This document shows positions 23,980 through 32,895 of a stretch of DNA of 45,310 nucleotides, in pieces; position 1 is the stretch's first letter, and each line of letters opens with the position of its first letter. The position numbers were made by a program, and so were the translations under genes. The DNA is taken from contig CANPYJ010000010.1 of the NCBI GenBank assembly GCA_947588275.1, forward strand, positions 1 to 45,310. Reading direction: 5' to 3'. Below the pieces are notes generated by a model. It saw only the letters and a list, made by a program, of their open reading frames with translations. It was not told the origin of the DNA and did not search any database. This DNA is from an uncultured Alphaproteobacteria bacterium. Lineage in GTDB: Bacteria; Pseudomonadota; Alphaproteobacteria; RF32; CAG-239.

Positions 23980-24452
23980 TAGACCAATATGAGGCCTGTC
24001 AGCGCCTGCTTCTGCACGAAGGCATGCGTCTGCAGGCCTATCGCTGTCCGGCCGGCCGGCTGACAATCGGCATCGGGCGCAATCTTGAGGCCAATCCGCT
24101 GACCAAAGAAGAAGGCAAAGTCGCCGGCGACTGGCAGCATGGCATAACCCGCGAGTGCGCGTTTTATCTGTTGCGTCACGATATTGAACGGATAGAAAAA
24201 GAGCTGCGCGCAAAAATCAGTTTTTGGAACCGGCTTGATGACGAACGACAGTATGCTTTGTTGGATATGGCGTTTAATTTGGGCGTATCCGGTCTGCTGA
24301 AGTTCAAAAAAATGCTTGCTTGGCTGTGGATTGGCGATTGGGCGCAGGCAGCGCTTGAATGTTTGGACAGCCGCTACGCCCGAACCAACATCCGTCGTGC
24401 CAAACGGATTGCCTTTTTGCTCAAAACCGGAAAATGGTGCGTTAATGTCTGA
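23976..24452 (+). CDS. Phage endolysin, glycoside hydrolase family 24 lysozyme
   Basis: 158 aa from GTG 23976, with AAGGAGAAAG upstream. The family triad is visible with correct spacing: E15 (HEG), C24 in the position of Asp20 of T4 lysozyme, and T30 (LTIGIG), that is E-x8-C-x5-T. The helical lobe contains ALLDMAFNLGVSGLLKFKKML. It cleaves the MurNAc-GlcNAc bond of peptidoglycan. No signal peptide or SAR segment is present, so it needs a holin. Confidence 0.85.
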   Translation: MIDQYEACQRLLLHEGMRLQAYRCPAGRLTIGIGRNLEANPLTKEEGKVAGDWQHGITRECAFYLLRHDIERIEKELRAKISFWNRLDDERQYALLDMAFNLGVSGLLKFKKMLAWLWIGDWAQAALECLDSRYARTNIRRAKRIAFLLKTGKWCVNV

Positions 24453-24487
24453 AAAAAAACACCCGCGGGTTTCGGCCTGCGGGTGTT
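24451..24487 (-). terminator. Terminator for the gene at 24506-24901
   Basis: AACACCCGC (24458-24466) and GCGGGTGTT (24479-24487) form a 9-bp stem. On the minus strand the stem is followed by T8. Confidence 0.85.
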
Positions 24488-24505
24488 GTCCGGTCAAAAA
24501 AATTT

Positions 24506-24901
24506 TCAGCGTCGCGATATGATTTCCAGACGTGTGCGAACATAGGCCCGCCGCGCTTCAGGGGCATTGGGCTTCAGCAAATATTCGTTGAACGCCCGAA
24601 TAATGTCCGCCGCATATTTGGGACGTCCGAGCGCAATGTTGGACATATTGTAGACGGCGGCGCGAAAAATTTGGTCATCATCAACTTGCATCTGCTCGGC
24701 CAACGACAAATAGGGCGGCGTAAAGGTATCCTTACGCTTCATCATGCTGAAGTCATAAGAATTTTTTTGAATTTTTTGGGCGATTTTTTCGGATATGTCG
24801 TTGTCTTTGGGTCTGTTGCGCCAGATAATACTGCGTCCGGTTTTGCTGACCAGCGAGCGTATTTTGCTCAAGATGCCTTTTTTTCTGCCTGTATCAACCA
24901 T
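24506..24901 (-). CDS. Hypothetical protein
   Basis: 131 aa, basic N-terminal third and helical C-terminal half with an NEYLLKPNAPEARRAYVRTR stretch; no signal, membrane segment or known motif. I do not recognise it. The clean terminator downstream and coding-like composition support it as real. It marks the end of the phage block on the opposite strand. Confidence 0.55.
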   Translation of the reverse strand: MVDTGRKKGILSKIRSLVSKTGRSIIWRNRPKDNDISEKIAQKIQKNSYDFSMMKRKDTFTPPYLSLAEQMQVDDDQIFRAAVYNMSNIALGRPKYAADIIRAFNEYLLKPNAPEARRAYVRTRLEIISRR

Positions 24902-24969
24902 TGCTGCCCTCGTTATTATTTATTGCTTAAGATAATTCTGTCGCGGCAAAAATCCAGCCGGAGACGGCG

Positions 24970-25353
24970 TTATTTTTTGTATTCGTTCCACAGTTTTTGG
25001 ATTTGTGCCCAAAAACCGGTTTTCTCCTCGCAGATTTTGGTTTTTTCGTTCCATACGCCGCCGCTTTTTTCGCATTTGGTTTGCGGCAGGTTGGTATAAT
25101 AGATATAATATGCGCCGCCGGCGGCCAACAAGATAAGCAGCAGCATAAACATATGCCGAAGCAGAAACCACAAAATCCAAATTGCGGCCACCGCAATCAT
25201 ACCCGCCTTGTTGAGCAGCGGCTGGTTGCCTGCCACATAGGCCTGAAATCCGAAATATGCGAACGCCAGCAGCAAGACCACCGTTACCGGCGATTTCAAA
25301 ATCCACCGCAAAACAGCTTTCAGGCGGTTGGGTTTGTTTTGTTCATCGCTCAT
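24970..25353 (-). CDS. Hypothetical integral membrane protein
   Basis: 127 aa with three hydrophobic segments (about 20-38, 48-62 and 66-86). A short conserved-looking motif with two cysteines (CEKSGGVWNEKTKIC, about 93-107) follows, then an amphipathic C-terminus. AAGGAGATTG precedes ATG 25353. Function unknown; the CxSGGxWxxxxxxC pattern recalls small exported domains with a single disulfide. Confidence 0.6.
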   Translation of the reverse strand: MSDEQNKPNRLKAVLRWILKSPVTVVLLLAFAYFGFQAYVAGNQPLLNKAGMIAVAAIWILWFLLRHMFMLLLILLAAGGAYYIYYTNLPQTKCEKSGGVWNEKTKICEEKTGFWAQIQKLWNEYKK

Positions 25354-25419
25354 TACAATCTCCTTTTAGCGCAAGGTTAGCCTATAGCGCGGCAAAAGGC
25401 AAGATTTTTTTATACGGGG

Positions 25420-26841
25420 TTATTTTTGCGCCATTTTTTGCGATTCTTTGGCTGCAAACACAGACTTATAAGAAGTGTGCAGATTGGCCACCATTTTTTT
25501 GAAGTTGGCGAGGTCTCTGCCGGCCAGATTTTCGCCGGTTGAAGCGCGAATGGTACGCGGATTGACGCGGCGGCCGTTTTGCACAACTTCATAGTGCAGG
25601 TGCGGGCCGGTAGAACGTCCAGTGCTGCCGACATAGCCGATGAGTTGTCCTTGTTTGACTCTGACACCGGGGCGGATGCCTTTGGCGAAGCCGCTCATAT
25701 GGCCGTAGGCGGTAGAAAACTCGGAGTTATGGCGGATTTTGATATAATTACCGTAAGAGCCATTATATTTGGCCACTTGCACCACGCCGTCACCGCCGGC
25801 AAAAACGTGAGTGCCTTTAGGTGCCGCGTAGTCAACGCCCCAATGGATTTTGTATTTATGCAGGATGGGGTGATAGCGCTTGCCGAAAGGCGAGGAAATG
25901 CGCGCGTTTTTAAATGCCAGCGGTTTGCGGTCAAGCGTTTTTTTAAGGGCTTGGCCTTTTTCGGTATAAAAATCGACTGTTCCGTCGGCACGCTTAAAAC
26001 GATACATTGATATCTTGTCGTTGCGCAAGATAAGCGCGGCATAAAGAATATCGCCGGATTTCACGGTTTTGCCGTCGGTGTCCAGATAGTTTTCGTAGAT
26101 GATTTCAAATTTGTCGCCGCGGCGGACGTCTCGCCGAAAATCCACGGCATAGGCAAAAACCGAGATAAAGTTGTGAACAATGCGGTTGGGAATGCCTTGA
26201 CTGTTCATGGAAGCCGAAAGCGTGCCCTCAATACTTCCGGCGGCGCTGTTGATTTCTTCAATCAGTTCGTCTTTGGACTCAGACAACTGGTAGACTCCGG
26301 CGTCATTTTGCGAGATGATGTAGTGCAGACCTTCGGTCGGAGAAAAAATCAGGCTGTTCAGCCGCACGACTTTTTGGGTACGATTGTCTACCACGGCCAC
26401 GGCGGTGAGTTTTTGGCCGGCTTTGAGGCTGCGCGGGTCAAATTTGTTTTGCAATAGCTTATAGTAAGTGTTGGCCTCGTTGCGGCTGATGCCGAAGCGT
26501 TCCAAGGCCGAAATCAAAGTATCGCCGCTTTGGACGACGACTTGTTTGTCGACTTCTTTTTGCTGCACCAAATCATTGACCAGCGCAAACAGCGAGTTGA
26601 TGTTGTTGACGGCGTCTTTCGGATAGATTGTTGCGGTGCTGGCAAGGTTATTGATAACGTTATTTTCAATCAGCAGATAGCTGGCCTCGTCCTCGGGCGA
26701 AACGGAAGCCTTAACGGCGTTGTTGTTGGTAAGCGATAAGACAAATGCGACACCGATCGCCAAGGCATAACACATTGTAATGACCTTTTGGCGGTTTTTA
26801 TAGCGCAGTTCAGTTTTAAACCAATTTTTTATGTGCATCAT
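25420..26841 (-). CDS. M23-family murein endopeptidase (MepM-like)
   Basis: 473 aa. An N-terminal membrane anchor (about 23-40) precedes an OapA/LysM-like segment (VVQSGDTLISALERFG near 102). The C-terminal LytM domain (about 310-430) carries the zinc ligands: His and Asp of HWGVDYAAPKG and the HLHYEV histidines, with the YGHMSGF strand between. It would cut D-Ala-mDAP crosslinks to allow wall expansion. Full length. Single-gene unit, AGGA before the start. Confidence 0.9.
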   Translation of the reverse strand: MMHIKNWFKTELRYKNRQKVITMCYALAIGVAFVLSLTNNNAVKASVSPEDEASYLLIENNVINNLASTATIYPKDAVNNINSLFALVNDLVQQKEVDKQVVVQSGDTLISALERFGISRNEANTYYKLLQNKFDPRSLKAGQKLTAVAVVDNRTQKVVRLNSLIFSPTEGLHYIISQNDAGVYQLSESKDELIEEINSAAGSIEGTLSASMNSQGIPNRIVHNFISVFAYAVDFRRDVRRGDKFEIIYENYLDTDGKTVKSGDILYAALILRNDKISMYRFKRADGTVDFYTEKGQALKKTLDRKPLAFKNARISSPFGKRYHPILHKYKIHWGVDYAAPKGTHVFAGGDGVVQVAKYNGSYGNYIKIRHNSEFSTAYGHMSGFAKGIRPGVRVKQGQLIGYVGSTGRSTGPHLHYEVVQNGRRVNPRTIRASTGENLAGRDLANFKKMVANLHTSYKSVFAAKESQKMAQK

Positions 26842-27010
26842 TTTCCTGTGGCTCCCCGAAAAAAAACAACGCGAGGGCAGCGAGTTGCAAGAATATCAGT
26901 CACTATAGACCGAATTTGGCCGCGGATAAAGCTTTTTGTGGCGGCTATGTGCATAATTGCATATGATAACATGAAGTTATGAAAAAAATCTAAATATTTA
27001 AAAAAAGTGC

Positions 27011-27039
27011 TTGCTTTTATGTTTTTTGTTGTTTATAAG
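27011..27039 (+). promoter_or_regulatory. Promoter of tRNA-Asp
   Basis: TTGCTT (27011-27016), 17-bp spacer, TATAAG (27034-27039), 13 bp before the tRNA. Confidence 0.65.
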
Positions 27040-27052
27040 ATAAAACGCCTAT

Positions 27053-27129
27053 GGGGGTGTAGCTCAGTTGGTTAGAGCGCCTGCCTGTCACGCAGGAGGT
27101 CGCGAGTTCGAGCCTCGTCACTCCCGCCA
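27053..27129 (+). tRNA. tRNA-Asp (anticodon GTC)
   Basis: 77 nt with encoded CCA. Acceptor GGGGGTG pairs with CACTCCC, anticodon arm CCTGC-CTGTCAC-GCAGG gives GTC, T arm GTTCGAG. A strong terminator follows immediately. Confidence 0.96.
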
Positions 27130-27171
27130 TTGCATGAAAAAAGCCCGCGTTTGCGGGCTTTTTTCATGCAA
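27130..27171 (+). terminator. Terminator of tRNA-Asp
   Basis: A perfect long palindrome: TTGCATGAAAAAAGCCCGC, a 4-nt loop, and the exact complement including T6. Confidence 0.9.
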
Positions 27172-27194
27172 TGCTTATTCTTGTTCAGCATCTC

Positions 27195-27483
27195 CGTGTC
27201 TTTGCGAGATGCTTGCATCCGAAGCAATCTAACAACCTATGTCATTGCGAGGAACTTGTCCGGTCTCTCTTTGTCATTGCGAGGACGCTTGCGTCCGAAG
27301 CAATCCATTTTTATTCAGCCGGCAACTCCGTCCTTTGTCTTTGTTGCCTAATTCTTTAAGATGGATTGCTTCGCTTCGCTCGCAATGACAAGAAGAGAGT
27401 ACACGTCATTGCGAGGAACTTGTCCGGTCTCTCTTTGTCATTGCGAGGACATTTATGTCCGAAGCAATCCATTTTTATTCAGC
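27195..27483. repeat. Cluster of REP-like palindromic repeats (GTCATTGCGAGG family)
   Basis: Two 79-bp direct copies (27241-27319 and 27405-27483) differ only in a 6-nt hairpin loop between GGAC and GTCC (GCTTGC versus ATTTAT). An inverted short copy lies at 27363-27389 (GGATTGCTTCGC then CGCAATGAC) and a decayed copy near 27195-27229. The repeat unit has an inner GTCATTGCGAGG twice. This fills the gene-free stretch 27172-27590; no coding potential is seen there. Confidence 0.85.
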
Positions 27484-27590
27484 TTGCAGTTCGAGAAAAA
27501 TAACTTGATTTTTGTCTAAAAATAAAGTAAAGTAATCACAATTACATATTTCTTTGTTAATTATTGTTAAACATTAAAAATTTTAAACAA

Positions 27591-28034
27591 ATGAAAACAC
27601 TCATTATTTTTTTGATTGTTATCGTATTTGTGGTTTGCGGCATTTTGCTCGCTTATGCAGATGTCTACAAAAAATCAGGGCACTGGTTTGCTTGCATGCT
27701 TGTCGGCTGTTTTTTTGGCTTTTTCATTACCCGGCTGGGAGTGAATTTATGGCTGGGAGCATTGATTCTGATTGGCTGCTTGCTGCTGATGTTCTGCACG
27801 GAGATGATATGCGGTCGGATATTGGGACGGATGCGTTTGACGCGCATTCTTGCTCAACGAGCCAGATTGCTGAGTGAACGTCAAGCCCATTGCGCACACG
27901 ATTGGAAACGTGTGAGGCTGATTTATTCTGACACGGATCCGTCCGGCGAGCTTCCCGGTATCATATGCCGTTGCCTTCGCTGTGGCAAAGAGCAGGAGTT
28001 TCCGCTTTCCAAGCAAAATCTGTTTAAGGATTGA
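27591..28034 (+). CDS. Hypothetical membrane protein with cysteine/histidine tail
   Basis: 147 aa from ATG 27591. Three hydrophobic segments (about 2-21, 31-45 and 50-72) precede a soluble C-terminal part with CAHDW, then CRCLRCGKEQEF, suggesting a small zinc-binding tail. The ribosome-binding site is weak. Family not recognised. A bidirectional terminator follows. Confidence 0.5.
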   Translation: MKTLIIFLIVIVFVVCGILLAYADVYKKSGHWFACMLVGCFFGFFITRLGVNLWLGALILIGCLLLMFCTEMICGRILGRMRLTRILAQRARLLSERQAHCAHDWKRVRLIYSDTDPSGELPGIICRCLRCGKEQEFPLSKQNLFKD

Positions 28035-28042
28035 CAGACAAA

Positions 28043-28076
28043 AAAACGCCCAAAGGTTGCGGTCTTTGGGCGTTTT
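28043..28076. terminator. Bidirectional terminator before prfC
   Basis: A 13-bp stem (AAAACGCCCAAAG with CTTTGGGCGTTTT), A-rich on one side and T-rich on the other. Confidence 0.85.
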
Positions 28077-28083
28077 GCTTTGT

Positions 28084-29670
28084 TTAGTGAACCTCATGTG
28101 TGCGCGCAAACGTAATTTTGGGAAAATCTTCCGTGGTTTTGTTGAGATGCCAGGCATTGCGCACCAAAAAGACGGTTGCGCCGTCATTGTCCGTGGCCAG
28201 ATTGGTGCGGTTGGCATCTTCAAAACGTTTCCACTCGGTTTTGTCGGCGCACGAAACCCAGCGCGCGGTAAAATATTGCGTTGGTTCAAACATGACCGGC
28301 AGGCCGAATTCATTTTTGATTCGGTCAGCCATTACTTCAAACTGCAGCACGCCGACCACGCCGACAATCCATTCGGCTCCGATTATCGGCTTGAAAACAC
28401 TGGCGCCTCCTTCTTCGGCAATCTGTCTGAGCGCATCGCCCAAATGTTTGGATTTGAGCGGATCAAGCGCCCGCACCGATTTCAAAAGCTCCGGCGCAAA
28501 GGCCGGAATACCCGTAAAATTAAACTTTTCGCCCTCGGTCAGAGTATCGCCGATGCGCAGCTGTCCATGGTTGGGAATGCCGATGATGTCGCCGGCGAAA
28601 GCGTCTTCGGCCAGTTCGCGCTCCTGTGCCAAAAACATTACCGGCGTCGGCACCTTAATCTCTTTGCCGGTGCGCACTTGCAACAGTTTCATTCCACGCT
28701 TGAAATGTCCCGAGCAGATGCGCATAAAGGCGATGCGGTCGCGATGCTTGGGATCCATATTGGCCTGAATCTTAAAAATAAATCCGCTGACTTTGGGTTC
28801 GTCGGGCGCTACCTGACGCTCCAAGGACGGATGCGGCCGCGGTGCGGGGGCAATTTGGTGCAGGCCTTCCAGCACTTCATGCACGCCAAAATTGTTGATA
28901 GCGCTGCCAAAAAATACCGGTGTCAGCGTTCCGGCCAAATAATCTTCAATCTTAAACGGCGGGCAGAGTTCTTTAATCATTTCCACGTCTTCGCGCAGTT
29001 TGGTGGCCAGATGCGCCGGCAGCAGACGGTCGAGTTTGGTGTCGTCAAGCCCGTTGCAAGTTTCGATTGTCGCGTTAATCTGCGATTTGTCGCCGGTTTT
29101 GTTCATCAGAATCAGACGATCGCCCAAAAGGTCGTAGCATCCCAAAAAATCTTTGCCGCTGCCAACCGGCCAGCTTGCCGGCGCCACATCCAGAGCCAGC
29201 GTTTTTTCAATATCATCCAACAGCGCAAAAGGGTCTTGTCCTTCACGGTCCAGCTTATTGATAAAAGTCAGGATAGGAACGTCGCGCAGGCGACAGACTT
29301 CAAACAGCTTTTTGGTTTGCGCCTCAATGCCTTTGGCCGAGTCCAAAACCATCACGGCCGAGTCGACCGCCGTCAAAACCCGATAAGTGTCTTCCGAGAA
29401 ATCCTCGTGTCCGGGAGTGTCCAGCAGATTAAAGGTGATGCCCTTGTAATCAAAAGTCATAACCGACGAGGCCACCGAGATTCCGCGTTCCTGTTCCACT
29501 TTCATCCAGTCTGACCGGGCGTGCCGGCTTTCTCCGCGGGCTTTGACCGCGCCGGCCTGCAAAATGGCGCCGCCGAATAAAAGCAGTTTTTCGGTGAGGG
29601 TGGTTTTGCCGGCGTCAGGGTGTGAGATAATGGCAAAAGTTTTGCGAATATTGGGAGTGTTTTCAGGCAT
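28084..29670 (-). CDS. prfC: Peptide chain release factor 3
   Basis: 528 aa from ATG 29670 (MPENTPNIRKTFAIISHPDAG); an upstream in-frame Met adds an unlikely 14-residue basic leader. Motifs: P-loop SHPDAGKTTLTEK, switch I region RHARSDWMKVEQERGISV, DTPGHEDFSEDTYR, and FINKLDREG for guanine binding. The C-terminal half matches RF3, not EF-G: VGVLQFEVMADRIKNEFG. This GTPase removes RF1/RF2 from the ribosome after termination. Full length, single unit. Confidence 0.95.
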   Translation of the reverse strand: MPENTPNIRKTFAIISHPDAGKTTLTEKLLLFGGAILQAGAVKARGESRHARSDWMKVEQERGISVASSVMTFDYKGITFNLLDTPGHEDFSEDTYRVLTAVDSAVMVLDSAKGIEAQTKKLFEVCRLRDVPILTFINKLDREGQDPFALLDDIEKTLALDVAPASWPVGSGKDFLGCYDLLGDRLILMNKTGDKSQINATIETCNGLDDTKLDRLLPAHLATKLREDVEMIKELCPPFKIEDYLAGTLTPVFFGSAINNFGVHEVLEGLHQIAPAPRPHPSLERQVAPDEPKVSGFIFKIQANMDPKHRDRIAFMRICSGHFKRGMKLLQVRTGKEIKVPTPVMFLAQERELAEDAFAGDIIGIPNHGQLRIGDTLTEGEKFNFTGIPAFAPELLKSVRALDPLKSKHLGDALRQIAEEGGASVFKPIIGAEWIVGVVGVLQFEVMADRIKNEFGLPVMFEPTQYFTARWVSCADKTEWKRFEDANRTNLATDNDGATVFLVRNAWHLNKTTEDFPKITFARTHEVH

Positions 29671-29756
29671 GTCTTTATTCCGCAGGTTAAATCTGCGCCT
29701 CTTGTAGAGCAAATTTTAGGGCAAGTCAAGTCCCAATGAGCGGGCAGAGAGATCAA

Positions 29757-30041
29757 TCAAAACGGCGAACTGACGTCAGGAACCAGATTCTGCGGTTGGC
29801 CGCTGACGGTTTCGGTTGTGGTGACCACGGCAATCGATTCGTCACCTTTGGTAACGGTGTCCATGCCGGTCTTGAGCGGAATAGTGCTTTCCTGCACCGT
29901 GGTTTTGACTTCCACGACGTCCGGCTGCAGCGTTTGTGGTGCGGGCGGAACGACTTGTTCAACCTGCGTGGTTGAAATTGACGTTTCCTGAACTTCTATC
30001 GGCGCGACTGCCGCGGGGGCAAGAGCCGGTGCCGGTGTCAA
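29757..30041 (-). pseudogene. Out-of-frame C-terminal part of the lipoprotein gene (Pro/Thr/Val-rich tail)
   Basis: The frame is open from about 30094 to 29757 and encodes a Pro/Ala then Thr/Val/Glu-rich tail (TPAPAAT, APIEVQETS, ending VPDVSSPF). It is continuous with the preceding gene if one base is added near 30090. On its own it has no convincing ribosome-binding site and no domain. Most likely the displaced C-terminus of 30038-31129. Confidence 0.55.
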
Positions 30042-31129
30042 AACGGCGGAACCTTCAGCCGTTGAAGTTGCGGCGGGAGCCGGCGTCGGTCAATGCCGAG
30101 ATATTTTTCCACGGCTTTTTCTTCAGCGGCTTTTTCACTGCTGGTTATAAGGTTCAAGTCATACAAGACTTCAAGTTTGCGCAGGTCCTTGGCAGCCTCC
30201 AGAATATCTTTGGACGGCGCTTTGGGTTTCATGCGCGAGCGCGGATGAGGGGGCATCAGAGCCTCAATAATCACTTCACGTTCGGCCGAAAACTCACGCG
30301 GCGAGATAGCCCGCGATTCGACGCCTTCTTTAAGGATTCCGATGCGCTCGACAATCAAATCGGGCGAGGGCACCGGCCGGTCTATCCCCACTCCGGGAGA
30401 CTGCTTGGTCAGCGGCAAAAGGCCGCCGATGTTGGCATTGCGGCGAGTGAGAAATTCTTCTTTGCTGATATAGTCGTTTTCGGCCAGTTCTTTCATGACC
30501 AAAAAGCGCGAGATAATGTTTTGCTCTTCTTGTGTAAAGAGATCGTCTATCGCCGGCGGTTCATCGTCTTTTTTGCTGTTTTCCTTGGCTTCGGCCTGTT
30601 TGCGCAAGGCTTTGTAGATGGTGGCCTTGCTTTGGGCGTTGCCGGCTTCTTCCGAGATGTTAAAAACATTGTCTTCAATCACCAGATTGCTTTGCTTGAG
30701 GGTAAGAGCGCGCAGGCGAGCTTGAGCAATCTCGGAAATACGCATCGGAGCGCCGGTGGTGCTGCCCAAAATGGAGGTGTCTTTGCTGTCGATGATAATC
30801 AAGTCTTCATAGTATTGGCGTGCGCGGTTGAGGCGGCCGAGTTTTTCGGAGGTCAGAGCTCCCACCAGCAGAGCCTGTTGATTGCGCGGGTTGGCCTTGA
30901 GCGCGGCCAGTACGTATTCGAGAGCTTTGTCAAAATCGCCTTGCGAATAAGCAACGGTTGCGTCAGAGGCTTCGGCGTTGCCGTTTTTTTCAAACTGGCG
31001 GACAAACCAGTTCGATTCTTCGGCGGTGTCTTTTTTATCAAATACGGCGCAGCCGGATATCATCAAAGCCGCCGTCGTCAGCAGCAAAACATTGGAAAAA
31101 CGCGCGCAAAACAAGGGTTCACTCCTCAT
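30038..31129 (-). CDS. TPR lipoprotein with SHOCT-like repeats (probably frameshifted near its 3' end)
   Basis: 363 aa as read. Signal peptide with lipobox LMISGC (Cys 27). TPR-like helices at about 55-115 (AYSQGDFDKALEYVLAALKA) are followed by three short helix-turn-helix segments of SHOCT style around 205-245, 260-295 and 315-345, each with a hydrophobic helix, a Gly/Tyr/Ile turn and a Glu-Phe or Glu-Lys (ENDYISKEEFL, ESRAISPREFS, LNLITSSEKA). The frame ends soon after KYLGID with basic residues, while a sensible Pro-rich continuation lies in another frame. Outer-membrane-attached scaffold of unknown role. Confidence 0.65.
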   Translation of the reverse strand: MRSEPLFCARFSNVLLLTTAALMISGCAVFDKKDTAEESNWFVRQFEKNGNAEASDATVAYSQGDFDKALEYVLAALKANPRNQQALLVGALTSEKLGRLNRARQYYEDLIIIDSKDTSILGSTTGAPMRISEIAQARLRALTLKQSNLVIEDNVFNISEEAGNAQSKATIYKALRKQAEAKENSKKDDEPPAIDDLFTQEEQNIISRFLVMKELAENDYISKEEFLTRRNANIGGLLPLTKQSPGVGIDRPVPSPDLIVERIGILKEGVESRAISPREFSAEREVIIEALMPPHPRSRMKPKAPSKDILEAAKDLRKLEVLYDLNLITSSEKAAEEKAVEKYLGIDRRRLPPQLQRLKVPPF

Positions 31130-31207
31130 ATAAATCCATAACTTGTGGCTATCTTATAAAAAAATCGCAAATATTACAATAATTTTGTTTGCTATGTGAA
31201 TTTGTGC

Positions 31208-31235
31208 TTGATTTCTTGAAATAATTATGTAGTAT
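31208..31235 (+). promoter_or_regulatory. Promoter of tRNA-Leu
   Basis: TTGATT (31208-31213) and TAGTAT (31230-31235) are 16 bp apart, about 30 bp before the tRNA. Confidence 0.45.
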
Positions 31236-31265
31236 TCAAGCAAATCAACCGGATTCAAGATGTCT

Positions 31266-31350
<85 letters not shown>

Positions 31351-31399
31351 CTTTTGCAGACAGCCGGCCAATCCTAACTTTAAATATGGAAAGAATACG

Positions 31400-32800
31400 A
31401 TGAAGATTACCGAGTCCAAATCCACTGGCCTTAACAAGGAATACAAGGTGGTTGTCCCCGCGGCCGATTTTGAGGCCAAAGTCGAAGCCAAAATCAAACA
31501 AATTGCCAAAACCGCCAAACTTCCGGGATTTCGCGCCGGCAAAGCGCCGTTTGCGATGCTGAAGAAAAAATATCATGACAGCGTTATCGGCGAAGTTGTT
31601 GAAAGCGCGGTTCGCGATGGCGCCAACGAGGTTATCGTTTCCAAAAAACTGCGTCCGGCCATGCAGCCCGACATCAAAATCACCTCGTTTGCCGACGGCA
31701 AGGATTTGGAATTTGAAGTAAAACTTGAGAACTTGCCGGAAATCAAGGTCGGCGATTTCAGCAAAATCAGCCTCGACCGTTACATGGCCGAAGTGCCGGC
31801 CGAAGAAGTCGACAAAGCACTCAAATATATCTCTGAGGCGCACAAGGAAACCACAAAGGTAGACGGCAAAAAAGCCGCCAAGGGCGATGTCGTGATGATT
31901 GACTTTGTCGGTTCGATAGACGGCGTCGAATTTAAGGGCGGCAAAGGCAGCAACTATCCGCTGGAACTCGGTTCGGGAGCGTTTATCCCCGGTTTTGAAG
32001 ACCAGCTTTTGGGCGCCGAAGCCGGCAGCAAAGTCGATGTAAAAGTCAAGTTTCCCAAGGATTATCATGCCAAAGATTTGGCCGGCAAAGATGCTGTTTT
32101 TGCGGTTGAGGTCAAAGAAGTCCGCGAACCCAAAAAAGTCGAGCTTAACGATGAGTTTGCCAAGTCGGTCGGCGCCAAAGATTTGTCCAGCCTCAAGGAA
32201 GACATCAGAGCCCGCATCAAAGGCGATTATGAAAATGCTTCAAGGCTCAAAATCAAACGTCAGCTGCTGGATATTTTGGATAAGGAATACAGCTTTGAAA
32301 CGCCGGTTTCGCTGGTCGACGCCGAATATAAGGCGATTGTCGAGCAGTATGAACGCGCCAAAAAGGCAGGACAGCTTGACGCTTCCGAGAAAAATAAGCC
32401 TGAGGCCGATCTTCTGAAGGAATATAAAGATATTGCCGTACGTCGGGTTAAACTCGGCCTGTTGCTGTCTGAAGTCGGACAGTCGGCGCAAATCAGCATC
32501 AAGCCCGAGGATATCAACGCCGCCATCATGAACGAAGCCAAAAAATATCCGGGGCAGGAAAAAAACGTTTTGGACTACTACCTCAAAAACAAAGCGGCGG
32601 TAGATGGTCTTAAGGCTCCGATTTTTGAGGAAAAAATCGTTGACTATATCATCAGTCAGGCCAAAGTGACCGACAAAACGGTCAGCGTCGAAGAATTGTA
32701 CAACTTCGGCGACGGCGCGGCCGCGCCGGCCGGCAAAAAGTCTGCGGCCAAAAAAGAGACGGCTTCCAAAGAGAAAAAAGACGTCAAAAAATCAGCCTGA
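31400..32800 (+). CDS. tig: Trigger factor, ribosome-associated chaperone and prolyl isomerase
   Basis: 466 aa. The ribosome-binding domain has the signature loop LPGFRAGKAP (residues about 40-49). The FKBP-like PPIase domain (about 160-245) contains GDVVMIDFVGSIDG and FIPGFEDQLLGAEAG. The helical C-terminal domain (about 250-430) is followed by a Lys/Ala-rich tail. AAAGAA lies before ATG 31400. It shields nascent chains at the ribosome exit. clpP and clpX, its common neighbours, do not follow. Confidence 0.96.
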   Translation: MKITESKSTGLNKEYKVVVPAADFEAKVEAKIKQIAKTAKLPGFRAGKAPFAMLKKKYHDSVIGEVVESAVRDGANEVIVSKKLRPAMQPDIKITSFADGKDLEFEVKLENLPEIKVGDFSKISLDRYMAEVPAEEVDKALKYISEAHKETTKVDGKKAAKGDVVMIDFVGSIDGVEFKGGKGSNYPLELGSGAFIPGFEDQLLGAEAGSKVDVKVKFPKDYHAKDLAGKDAVFAVEVKEVREPKKVELNDEFAKSVGAKDLSSLKEDIRARIKGDYENASRLKIKRQLLDILDKEYSFETPVSLVDAEYKAIVEQYERAKKAGQLDASEKNKPEADLLKEYKDIAVRRVKLGLLLSEVGQSAQISIKPEDINAAIMNEAKKYPGQEKNVLDYYLKNKAAVDGLKAPIFEEKIVDYIISQAKVTDKTVSVEELYNFGDGAAAPAGKKSAAKKETASKEKKDVKKSA

Positions 32801-32825
32801 CGTCTGACGAAAGTCCGTATAAATG

Positions 32826-32860
32826 AAAAGCCCCGCCGACAGATTGCGCGGGGCTTTTTT
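32826..32860 (+). terminator. Terminator of tig
   Basis: A GCCCCGC/GCGGGGC stem with A4 before and T6 after. Confidence 0.9.
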
Positions 32861-32895
32861 GTTTTAAGAAAAACGGGCAATGTTTGCCATCGAGA

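Noticed and set aside
27195..27483. Considered as a CRISPR array
   Set aside because: Copies are few, spaced irregularly, in both orientations and with no unique spacers of constant length; no cas genes are present.
27982..29514. Long plus-strand ORF of about 510 codons
   Set aside because: It is antisense to prfC, whose minus-strand product has all RF3 motifs. The antisense translation has no domain and arises from codon bias.
29936..31141. Plus-strand ORF of about 400 codons
   Set aside because: Antisense to the TPR/SHOCT lipoprotein gene, which has a lipobox and recognisable repeats; the antisense product has none.
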